Positions 1-7,025 of a stretch of DNA of 8,493 nucleotides are shown here, in pieces. This stretch comes from Clostridiaceae bacterium (GTDB taxonomy: Bacteria > Bacillota > Clostridia > Oscillospirales > Acutalibacteraceae). Both the position numbers and the translations under genes were made by a program. The stretch's first letter is position 1; each line of letters starts with the position of its first letter. The stretch lies in the NCBI GenBank assembly GCA_016295895.1, contig JAEDKI010000077.1, forward strand, positions 1 to 8,493, read 5' to 3'. The notes below the pieces were generated by a model that saw only the letters and a list, made by a program, of their open reading frames with translations, was not told where the DNA came from and ran no database searches.

Positions 1-2
1 TA

Positions 3-8
3 AGGGGG
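3..8 (+). promoter_or_regulatory. Ribosome binding site of mnmE
   Basis: The purine-rich AGGGGG lies 7 nt before the ATG at 16 and supports that start. It begins within the TAA that opens the window, so if that TAA ends an upstream gene, the two genes would be only 12 nt apart and probably co-transcribed. Confidence 0.75.
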
Positions 9-15
9 ATTACAC

Positions 16-1383
16 ATGGAAAACCGAACAATCGCCGCCATTGCAACCCCAAACGCACCCGGCGGAATCGGAATTGTCAGAATTTCGGGAGAAAATGCGA
101 TTGAAATTGCCGCAAAAATTTTTAAACCGATAAGCGGAAACAGTCTTTGCGAGAGCAAGGGCTACTGCGCTCATTACGGAAGCGTTTTTGATAATAACGA
201 AAAAATAGACGAGGCTGTGTGCCTCGTTTTTCGTGCTCCGAAAAGCTATACGGGCGAAAACATCGCCGAAATCTCCTGCCACGGCGGACTTTATATCACA
301 AAAAGGGTTCTCAGAGCCGCTCTTGAAGCGGGTGCGTCGCCTGCCGAAGCAGGTGAATTCACAAAGCGTGCTTTCCTTAACGGAAAAATGGATCTTGCCG
401 CCGCCGAAAGCGTAATGTCGCTCATAAGCGCCTCGGGCAAGCAGGCTGCCGCCGCCGCACTCAACACCCTTGACGGCGTGCTCAGCCGTGAAATAAGAAG
501 CTGTGCCGACTCGCTGATTGCGGTTTGCGCCTCTCTTTCGGCATGGGTCGATTATCCCAACGACGAAATTGAGGACACAACGGCAGAGGACATGCTCCCC
601 GTTTTTGAAGATGTCAGGAGCAGACTTTCCGACATAATCCGCCGCTATGACTGCGGCAGAGCGTTAACCGACGGCGTTGACGCCGTTATAGTCGGCAGGC
701 CGAATGTCGGCAAGTCAACGCTGATGAACATGCTCAGCGGCTTTGAACGCTCAATTGTTACCGACATTGCGGGAACAACCCGTGATGTTGTTGAAGAAAG
801 AATCATGCTCGGTGAAATTGTTATGAGAATTGCGGACACGGCGGGAATCCGTGAAACCGAAAACGCAGTTGAGAGCATCGGAGTCAGCCTTGCACGCCGC
901 CGCCTTGAAAGAGCAGAGCTTGTGCTTGCCGTTTTTGACGGAAGCGAGCCTCTGAACGACGATGATTTTGATATTATCGAACAATGCAAATCCAAAAGAG
1001 CCATTGCCCTGCTCAACAAATCCGACCTGCCGCTTGCCGCCGACCGTGAGGTCATTAATTCGGCTTTTCCGTTTGTTGTTGAGCTTTCAGCCTCAACGGG
1101 CGAGGGGCGGAATGAGCTTGAAAAAGCGGTTTCGGAAATGTTTTCAACCAACGAATTCAATCCCAACGCCGCCTGCCTGACGGGCGAACGCCAACGAATC
1201 TGCTGTCAGAAAGCGCTTTCGGGGGTTGAAGAAGCAATCGCCGCCCTGAACAGCGGAGTAACGCTCGACGCCGTCAATGTCTGCGCCGACGATGCCATCA
1301 ACGCTCTGCTTGAACTCACGGGCGAAAAGGCTTCTTCGGCTGTGGTTGACGAAATTTTCTCCCGCTTCTGCGTTGGAAAATAA
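16..1383 (+). CDS. mnmE: tRNA uridine-5-carboxymethylaminomethyl modification GTPase MnmE (TrmE)
   Basis: MnmE works with MnmG (GidA) in the cytoplasm to modify the wobble uridine (U34) of certain tRNAs, using a folate one-carbon unit and GTP hydrolysis. The 455-residue protein has the usual family length. Visible parts in order: an N-terminal folate-binding domain opening with IAAIATPNAPGGIGIVRISG (residues 6-25); a helical middle region; a Ras-like G domain with P-loop GRPNVGKS (227-234), switch motif GTTRD (253-257), DTAG (274-277) and NKSD (334-337); and the C-terminal FCVGK (451-455), with the conserved cysteine at 452. The start is fixed by an AGGGGG ribosome site 7 nt upstream and by the conserved N-terminus. 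All key motifs are intact. The window's first three bases, TAA, may be the stop codon of a preceding gene. No mnmG follows: the gene ends at a terminator and faces purL. Confidence 0.98.
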   Translation: MENRTIAAIATPNAPGGIGIVRISGENAIEIAAKIFKPISGNSLCESKGYCAHYGSVFDNNEKIDEAVCLVFRAPKSYTGENIAEISCHGGLYITKRVLRAALEAGASPAEAGEFTKRAFLNGKMDLAAAESVMSLISASGKQAAAAALNTLDGVLSREIRSCADSLIAVCASLSAWVDYPNDEIEDTTAEDMLPVFEDVRSRLSDIIRRYDCGRALTDGVDAVIVGRPNVGKSTLMNMLSGFERSIVTDIAGTTRDVVEERIMLGEIVMRIADTAGIRETENAVESIGVSLARRRLERAELVLAVFDGSEPLNDDDFDIIEQCKSKRAIALLNKSDLPLAADREVINSAFPFVVELSASTGEGRNELEKAVSEMFSTNEFNPNAACLTGERQRICCQKALSGVEEAIAALNSGVTLDAVNVCADDAINALLELTGEKASSAVVDEIFSRFCVGK

Positions 1384-1401
1384 AATAAATCATATAAATA
1401 T

Positions 1402-1441
1402 AGCTTGCCGACGGCGAAAATCTGCTGTCGGCAAGCTTTTT
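1402..1441 (+). terminator. Rho-independent terminator of mnmE, possibly bidirectional
   Basis: An inverted repeat pairs AGCTTGCCGAC (1402-1412) perfectly with GTCGGCAAGCT (1427-1437). The stem extends inward through one G-T wobble and two G-C pairs to 1415/1424 and closes an 8-base loop. Five T's (1437-1441) follow on the plus strand, as expected 18 nt after the mnmE stop. Read from the minus strand, the hairpin lies 21 nt past the purL stop and is followed by an AT-rich stretch without a clean T-run, so it may also end the pur operon, less efficiently. No other hairpin is evident in the 75-bp convergent spacer. Confidence 0.9.
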
Positions 1442-1458
1442 GCATTTATGCTGTTTTA

Positions 1459-4400
1459 TTATTTGTAATACTCAACGGCGCTTTCAAAGAGTTTAAGGTC
1501 GAATTCGCCGGGAACATTCTTATAAAGACCGCTTGCGGTTCTCTCGGAATGACCCATTTTGCCGAGAACTCTGCCGTCAGGCGAAACAATGCCCTCAATT
1601 GCAAAATCGGAATTATTCGGGTTAAAAGCGATATCATTTGTTGCGTTGCCGCTGAAATCAACATACTGAGTGATAATCTGACCGTTGGCGGCAAGCTTTC
1701 TGATAAGAGCCTCGTCGGCAATGAAACGACCCTCGCCGTGCGAAATGGGAACGGTGTAAATTTCGCCCTGCTTCGCTTTTGAAAGCCACGGTGAATTGTT
1801 TGAAACGAGCTTCGTTCTGACAAGTCTTGACTGGTGTCTGCCGATGGTGTTATAGGTCAGGGTCGGGCAGGTCTCGTCCGTGTCGATAATCTTTCCGTAG
1901 GGAACAAGACCGAGCTTGATAAGAGCCTGGAAGCCGTTGCAGATGCCGAGCATGAGACCGTCACGCTTTTCGAGCAGTTCGGTAACCGCCTGCTTGATTT
2001 CGGCATTTCTGAAGAAAGCGGTGATGAATTTGCCCGAGCCGTCAGGCTCGTCGCCGCCCGAGAAGCCGCCGGGAACAAAGATTATCTGGCTTTCGCCGAT
2101 TTTCTTTGCAAAATCCTCAACCGAACGGGCAATGCTTGACGCAGAAAGGTTGTTGACAACGAAAATCTCCGCCTGCGCTCCCGCTCTTTCAGCCGCCTTT
2201 GCCGAATCATATTCGCAGTTTGTGCCGGGGAATACGGGAATCAGCACCTTGGGCTTCGCCGTTCTGACGGCAGGCTTTGCAAAGGTTGTCGCTTTATAAT
2301 CAAAGGTTTCAATCTTCTTTTCGGGCATTTTGATGTTGCAGGAATAGATTTCCTCAAGCTTGTTTTCATAAATCGGCAGAAGAGTTGAGAAATCAAGGCT
2401 TTCGCCGCCGTAGGATATCGATTCCTTTTCGGTTGTGAAGCCGAGAGTTTTTCCGCCGCAAGCCGCATCTCCGTTCAGCTCAACGATGAACGAGCCGTAG
2501 GCATAGCCGAAAATGTCGTTGAGGGAATTTTCATCGGCAAACTCAAAGCCGATTGAGTTGCCCATCGCCATTTTAAGAACGGCTTCTGCCGCACCGCCCA
2601 TGCCGGGAGTATAAACTGCCGCCGCCTTGCCTTTTTCAACAAGGGAATAAACCTCGTCATAAACCTTGAGGAGCGATGCGGTGTCGGGCAGATTGTCGGC
2701 GGTGTATTCGGGTTTTATCATAACAACCCTGTGACCTGCCGCCTTGAACTCGGGCGAAACAATATTTTTGATGTTTTCGGTTGTGACCGCAAAGGAAACA
2801 AGGGTGGGCGGAACATCGATATTTTCAAAAGAGCCGCTCATGGAGTCCTTGCCGCCGATTGCGGCGATTTTGAGATCCATCTGAGCCTTGAATGCGCCGA
2901 GCAGAGCCGAAAGCGGCTTGCCCCAACGCTTCGCATCCTTCATGGGCTTCTCAAAATATTCCTGGAATGTCAGATAAACATCCTCAAACTTTGCGCCTGC
3001 GGCAATAAGCTTTGAAACGGATTCGATAACCGCAAGGTATGCGCCGTGATACGGGCTTTTCTCGGTTATCAGGGGATTATAGCCCCAAGACATGAGGGAA
3101 CAGGTGTCGGTATCCGCTTTTTCAACGGCAATCTTATGAACCATAGCCTGAATGGGCGTTAACTGATTCTTGCCGCCGAACGGCATAAGAACGGTGTTTG
3201 CGCCGATGGTTGAGTCGAAACGCTCCGAAAGTCCTCTCTTGGAGCAGATATTCAGATCGCCTGCAAGGGCGGTATACATTTCGCCGAACGAGCCGTTAAG
3301 CTCCTTTTCGTAGCTTTCAAGCTTTGCGGGGGCGATGTCGATATGCTTGGGCGCACCGTTGGAGTTAAGGAATTCACGGCTGATATTAACTATCGCTTTG
3401 CCGTTCCAATTCATAACAAGATAGGGATTTTCTTTAACAACGGCAACAACGGTTGCTTCAAGATTTTCGCTGTGAGCGATTTCGCAGAAGCGCTCGGCGT
3501 CCTTTGCCTCAACAACAACTGCCATTCTCTCCTGACTTTCGGAGATTGCAAGCTCCGTTCCGTCAAGACCCTCGTATTTTTTGGGAACGGCGTTGAGGTC
3601 GATTTCAAGTCCGTCGGCAAGCTCGCCGATTGCAACCGAAACACCGCCTGCGCCGAAGTCGTTGCAGCGTTTGATGAGCAGAGAAGCCTCTTTATTTCTG
3701 AAAAGGCGCTGAAGCTTTCTTTCTTCGGGTGCATTACCCTTCTGAACCTCAGCTCCGCAGTTTTCAAGGGATTTAAGGTTATGCGATTTTGATGAACCCG
3801 TTGCTCCTCCGCAGCCGTCTCTGCCGGTTCTGCCGCCGAGAAGAATAACAAGGTCACCGTCCTGCGGGCATTCACGGCGAACATTTTCTTCGGGAGTTGC
3901 GGCAATAACTGCGCCGATTTCCATGCGCTTTGCAACATAGCCGGGGTGATAGATTTCGTCAACAATGCCTGTTGCAAGGCCGATCTGATTGCCGTAGGAG
4001 CTGTAGCCTGCCGCCGCCGTGGTGACGATTTTTCTCTGAGGCAGTTTGCCCTCGATGGTTTCGCTCACGGGAACGGTCGGATCGCCTGCGCCCGTAACAC
4101 GCATTGCGGCATAAACATAGCTTCTGCCCGAAAGCGGGTCACGGATTGCGCCGCCTATGCAGGTTGCCGCTCCGCCGAACGGCTCAATCTCCGTCGGGTG
4201 ATTGTGGGTTTCATTTTTGAAAAGAAGAAGCCATTTTTCGGTCTTTCCGCCGATTTCAACATCGATTTTGACCGTGCAGGCGTTGATTTCCTCGCTCTCG
4301 TCAAGCTTCGGGAGAAGCCCTTCATGCTTGAGATAGCGGGCGGCAATCGTGCCGATATCCATAAGGTTGACAGGCTTGGTTCTGCCCGTTGCCTTTCTTG

Positions 4401-5151
4401 CGGCAAGATATTCGTCATAAGCCTTCTGAAGAAGCTCATCTTCAAATTTAACCGAATCAATCTCGGTCAGGAAGGTTGTGTGACGGCAATGATCCGACCA
4501 ATAGGTGTCAATCATTTTGATTTCGGTTATCGTCGGGTCACGGTGCTCGCTGATAAAATACTGCTGGCAGAATTTGATATCGTCAAAATCCATTGCAAGC
4601 CCGTTATCCTCAACGAACTTTTCAAGCTCGGAGTCGGAAAGGGAGATAAATCCGTTCAGAGTTCTGACGGTTTCGGGGATATCGTAATCTGCGGCAAGAG
4701 TGTCATATTTTTCGAGAGACGCTTCTCTTGCTTCAACGGGGTTAATGACATATTTTTTGATTTTGGCAAGCTCATCATCGCTGATATTGCCGTAAAGGCA
4801 ATAAACCTTTGCCGTTCTGACAAGCGGTCTTTCGCCTTTTGAAATAATCTGAATACACTCGGCGCAGGAATTTGCTCTCTGGTCAAACTGACCGGGGAGA
4901 TATTCAACCGCAAAGAGTCTGTCGCATTCAAGGTCGGGTTCCTCGGTGATGATATCGAGCTGAGGCTCTGAGAGAACCGTGCCCTTTGAATAATCAAAAA
5001 GCTCCTTTTCGATGTTCTCAATATCGTAGCGGTTGAGAATTCTGACATTTTCAAGGCCGTTTATGCCCAAAAGGGAAACAAGCTCATTTTTAAGCGAGAG
5101 CGCCTCGTTGGCAAGCCCGCTTTTCTTTTCAACATAAGCTCTGTAAACCAT
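1459..5151 (-). CDS. purL: Phosphoribosylformylglycinamidine synthase, single-chain form (PurL fused to PurQ glutaminase)
   Basis: Converts FGAR, glutamine and ATP to FGAM, the fourth step of purine synthesis. At 1230 residues it is the large single-chain type (E. coli about 1295 aa), not the separate PurS/PurL/PurQ set of Bacillus. Order of parts: a PurS-like N-terminal region (about 1-150); a linker and first synthase half with DHCRHTTF (220-227), where the second histidine is the likely catalytic base; the ATP/Mg site NETHNHPTE (313-321) and GGRTGRDGCGGATG (439-452); a second synthase half (about 620-950); and a class I glutamine amidotransferase domain (about 966-1230). The latter holds PVFPGTNCE, the nucleophile C1071 in GICNGFQ, and H1201/E1203 in HSER, completing the triad. 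Start MVYRAYVEKK matches the family and is preceded by GGAGG. It is the last gene of the operon, 6 nt after purD, and converges on mnmE. No damage seen. Confidence 0.98.
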   Translation of the reverse strand: MVYRAYVEKKSGLANEALSLKNELVSLLGINGLENVRILNRYDIENIEKELFDYSKGTVLSEPQLDIITEEPDLECDRLFAVEYLPGQFDQRANSCAECIQIISKGERPLVRTAKVYCLYGNISDDELAKIKKYVINPVEAREASLEKYDTLAADYDIPETVRTLNGFISLSDSELEKFVEDNGLAMDFDDIKFCQQYFISEHRDPTITEIKMIDTYWSDHCRHTTFLTEIDSVKFEDELLQKAYDEYLAARKATGRTKPVNLMDIGTIAARYLKHEGLLPKLDESEEINACTVKIDVEIGGKTEKWLLLFKNETHNHPTEIEPFGGAATCIGGAIRDPLSGRSYVYAAMRVTGAGDPTVPVSETIEGKLPQRKIVTTAAAGYSSYGNQIGLATGIVDEIYHPGYVAKRMEIGAVIAATPEENVRRECPQDGDLVILLGGRTGRDGCGGATGSSKSHNLKSLENCGAEVQKGNAPEERKLQRLFRNKEASLLIKRCNDFGAGGVSVAIGELADGLEIDLNAVPKKYEGLDGTELAISESQERMAVVVEAKDAERFCEIAHSENLEATVVAVVKENPYLVMNWNGKAIVNISREFLNSNGAPKHIDIAPAKLESYEKELNGSFGEMYTALAGDLNICSKRGLSERFDSTIGANTVLMPFGGKNQLTPIQAMVHKIAVEKADTDTCSLMSWGYNPLITEKSPYHGAYLAVIESVSKLIAAGAKFEDVYLTFQEYFEKPMKDAKRWGKPLSALLGAFKAQMDLKIAAIGGKDSMSGSFENIDVPPTLVSFAVTTENIKNIVSPEFKAAGHRVVMIKPEYTADNLPDTASLLKVYDEVYSLVEKGKAAAVYTPGMGGAAEAVLKMAMGNSIGFEFADENSLNDIFGYAYGSFIVELNGDAACGGKTLGFTTEKESISYGGESLDFSTLLPIYENKLEEIYSCNIKMPEKKIETFDYKATTFAKPAVRTAKPKVLIPVFPGTNCEYDSAKAAERAGAQAEIFVVNNLSASSIARSVEDFAKKIGESQIIFVPGGFSGGDEPDGSGKFITAFFRNAEIKQAVTELLEKRDGLMLGICNGFQALIKLGLVPYGKIIDTDETCPTLTYNTIGRHQSRLVRTKLVSNNSPWLSKAKQGEIYTVPISHGEGRFIADEALIRKLAANGQIITQYVDFSGNATNDIAFNPNNSDFAIEGIVSPDGRVLGKMGHSERTASGLYKNVPGEFDLKLFESAVEYYK

Positions 5152-5157
5152 AATACT

Positions 5158-6411
5158 TTAAACCTCCAAGGCTTTTTTGCCGATATCCTTTCGGTAATAG
5201 GCGTTTTCAAAATGAACGGTTCCGACGGTTTCGTATGCCTTTTTAACGGCGTTTTCAAGAGTATCGGCGGTTTCTGTAACTCCGAGAACTCTGCCGCCTG
5301 CGGTCAGGAGCTTTCCGCCGTCAAGCTTTGCTCCCGCAACATAGATATTTTTATCGGCGGGCATGGTGATTTCAAAGCCCGTCTGATATTTCTGAGGATA
5401 GCCGTCCGAAGCCATAACGACACAGCAGGCGTGCTTTTGGCTGAATTTAACCTCTGTTTCGCTCAGAGTGCCTGCCGCAACGCTTTTCATAATCTCAAAA
5501 AGGTCGCTTTCAAGCAGAGGAAGCACAACCTGAGTTTCGGGGTCGCCGAAACGGCAGTTATATTCGATAACCTTCGGGCCGTTCTTTGTTATCATAAGCC
5601 CGAAATACAGGCAGCCCTTAAAGGTTCTGCCCTCGGCGTTCATGGCGTTAATTGTCGGCAGGAAAATCTCTTTCATGCATCTTTCGGCAACCTCGGGGGT
5701 GTAATAGGGGTTGGGAGCAACCGTTCCCATGCCGCCCGTGTTGAGACCCTCGTCGTTATCATGCGCTCTCTTGTGATCCATTGATGAAATCATCGGAACA
5801 ACGGTTTTGCCGTCGGTGAAAGAAAGAACGGAAACCTCGGGGCCTTCAAGATATTCTTCAATAACAATCTGATTGCCGCTTTCGCCGAACGCCTTGTCCT
5901 CCATGATGGTTTTAACTGCGTCGGCAGCCTCACTGCGGGTCATTGCGATAATAACGCCCTTGCCAAGAGCAAGTCCGTCCGCTTTGATGACGGTCGGAAT
6001 CGGCGCAGTTTCAAGATATTTCAGCGCTTTTTCGGCTGAATCAAAAACCTCGTATGCGGCGGTGGGTATTCCGTATTTCTTCATCAGATTTTTTGAAAAA
6101 ACCTTGCTTCCCTCAATGATTGCCGCCTTTTTTTCGGGGCCGAAGCAGGGAATTCCGCATTTCTGGAGCTCATCAACCGCTCCGAGAACCAGCGGATCGT
6201 CGGGAGCGACAACGGCAAAGCCGATATCGTGCGTTTTGGCGAACTCAACGATTGCGGGGATATCCTTTGCGCCGATTGCAACGCATTCAGCGTCGTTTGC
6301 CATGCCGCCGTTGCCCGGCAGAGCATATATTTTTTCAATTTCTTTGTTCTCTTTCAGCTTTTTGATTATGGCGTGTTCACGGCCGCCGCCGCCGACAACA
6401 AGAACCTTCAT
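5158..6411 (-). CDS. purD: Phosphoribosylamine-glycine ligase (GAR synthetase)
   Basis: Joins glycine to 5-phosphoribosylamine with ATP to give GAR, the second pathway step. The 417-residue ATP-grasp protein has the normal length for stand-alone PurD. Visible motifs: N-terminal GGGGREHA (7-14); the PurD-type VVAPDDPLVLGAVD (67-80); the ATP-binding IKADGLALGKGV (142-153); DHKRAHDNDEGLNTGGMG (212-229); and the family signature RFGDPETQ (287-294). The start was set at 6411 rather than at the longer in-frame ATG at 6480. The protein then begins exactly at MKVLVVGGGG, a GGAGG lies 8 nt upstream, and the extra 23 residues would be translated from the end of purN. The gene starts 14 nt after the purN stop and ends 6 nt before purL. 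purH, often the neighbour on its 5' side, is absent. Confidence 0.98.
   Translation of the reverse strand: MKVLVVGGGGREHAIIKKLKENKEIEKIYALPGNGGMANDAECVAIGAKDIPAIVEFAKTHDIGFAVVAPDDPLVLGAVDELQKCGIPCFGPEKKAAIIEGSKVFSKNLMKKYGIPTAAYEVFDSAEKALKYLETAPIPTVIKADGLALGKGVIIAMTRSEAADAVKTIMEDKAFGESGNQIVIEEYLEGPEVSVLSFTDGKTVVPMISSMDHKRAHDNDEGLNTGGMGTVAPNPYYTPEVAERCMKEIFLPTINAMNAEGRTFKGCLYFGLMITKNGPKVIEYNCRFGDPETQVVLPLLESDLFEIMKSVAAGTLSETEVKFSQKHACCVVMASDGYPQKYQTGFEITMPADKNIYVAGAKLDGGKLLTAGGRVLGVTETADTLENAVKKAYETVGTVHFENAYYRKDIGKKALEV
5163..5167 (-). promoter_or_regulatory. Ribosome binding site of purL inside the end of purD
   Basis: On the minus strand TTGGAGG lies 11 nt before the purL ATG (5149-5151). 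It is formed by the last sense codons of purD (Leu-Glu-Val), so ribosomes ending purD uncover or reuse it. This supports translational coupling and the chosen purL start. The spacing is slightly long. Confidence 0.8.
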
Positions 6412-6419
6412 TTCGTGCG

Positions 6420-6424
6420 CCTCC
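6420..6424 (-). promoter_or_regulatory. Ribosome binding site of purD that decides its start
   Basis: GGAGG on the minus strand sits one base after the purN TAA (6426-6428) and 8 nt before the ATG at 6409-6411. It favours this ATG over the in-frame ATG at 6480, which lies inside purN. Confidence 0.85.
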
Positions 6425-6425
6425 G

Positions 6426-7025
6426 TTATGATATGATATCCTTGCAGACCTTTTCCGCCGCAAGGGGAAGAATTTTCCATTCAGCCTGTTCCATGACCCT
6501 CTTCTGAAGCGTTTCGGGGGTATCTCCCGGCTCGATTTCAACGGCTTTCTGCATTATAATGCGGCCGCCGTCGGGGATTTCGTTAACAAAATGAACCGTT
6601 GCGCCCGTGACCTTAACTCCGTAGTCAAGCGCCGCCCGATGAACTCTCAGACCGTAGAAGCCCTCGCCGCAGAACGAGGGAATGAGAGAGGGGTGAACAT
6701 TTATTATTCTGTCTTTATAATGAGAGGTGAAGCGTTCGCTGAGAATGCTCATAAAGCCTGCAAGAATTATCAGGTCAATGCCGCTTCCGTCAAGCAGATC
6801 AATGAGTCTGCCCTCAAAATCGGGGGTTTCGCTTTTCAGCACGGTTTCGGTTCTGATTCCTGCTTTTGCCGCCCTTTCGAGCGCATATGCGCCCTCCTTG
6901 TTGGAAATAACAAGGGTGATTTCACCGCTTGTTATGATTCCGCTCGCCTGAGCGTCGATCAGAGCCTGAAGATTCGTTCCGCCGCCCGAAACAAGAACGG
7001 CGATTGAAGCCTTACCGTTTTTCAT
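6426..7025 (-). CDS. purN: Phosphoribosylglycinamide formyltransferase, 10-formyl-THF dependent
   Basis: Transfers a formyl group from 10-formyltetrahydrofolate to GAR, giving FGAR (third pathway step). The 199-residue length is typical. The phosphate-binding loop VSGGGTNLQAL is at residues 12-22. The catalytic trio known from E. coli PurN (Asn106, His108, Asp144) appears as N109 and H111 in INVHPSLIPSF (108-118) and D152 in NEIPDGGRI (148-156). Where E. coli reads DGGP this protein has DGGR. The substrate loop after HPSLIP carries a few extra residues (CGEGFYGLRVH), a form I associate with clostridial PurN. Start: ATG at 7023-7025, with AAGGAGG 9 nt upstream. The first 14 nt overlap the end of the FNT gene, so translation of the two is probably coupled. 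The need for 10-formyl-THF is what makes that neighbour notable. Confidence 0.98.
   Translation of the reverse strand: MKNGKASIAVLVSGGGTNLQALIDAQASGIITSGEITLVISNKEGAYALERAAKAGIRTETVLKSETPDFEGRLIDLLDGSGIDLIILAGFMSILSERFTSHYKDRIINVHPSLIPSFCGEGFYGLRVHRAALDYGVKVTGATVHFVNEIPDGGRIIMQKAVEIEPGDTPETLQKRVMEQAEWKILPLAAEKVCKDIIS

Noticed and set aside
645..1166. A 173-codon open frame on the minus strand inside mnmE.
   Set aside because: It is antisense to the MnmE G domain, is very serine-rich in a way typical of reverse-frame translation, and has no ribosome site worth noting.
1681..1703. The string CGGCAAGCTTT within purL resembles the 3' arm of the terminator at 1402-1441.
   Set aside because: It is ordinary coding sequence (alanine-leucine-rich codons read on the minus strand), has no partner arm nearby and no following T-run.
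3946..4842. A 298-codon open frame on the plus strand, antisense to purL, plus shorter ones at 1405-1782, 3343-3792 and 5212-5784.
   Set aside because: They lie fully inside well-conserved purL and purD coding sequence (the first mostly in intergenic-adjacent purL). Their translations are low-quality, cysteine- and arginine-rich strings without recognisable motifs. Open antisense frames are expected from the strong codon bias here.
6412..6480. A 23-residue N-terminal extension of PurD from the in-frame ATG at 6480.
   Set aside because: It overlaps purN, has no family resemblance, and the ATG at 6411 has a GGAGG 8 nt upstream and begins exactly at the conserved MKVLVVGGGG.
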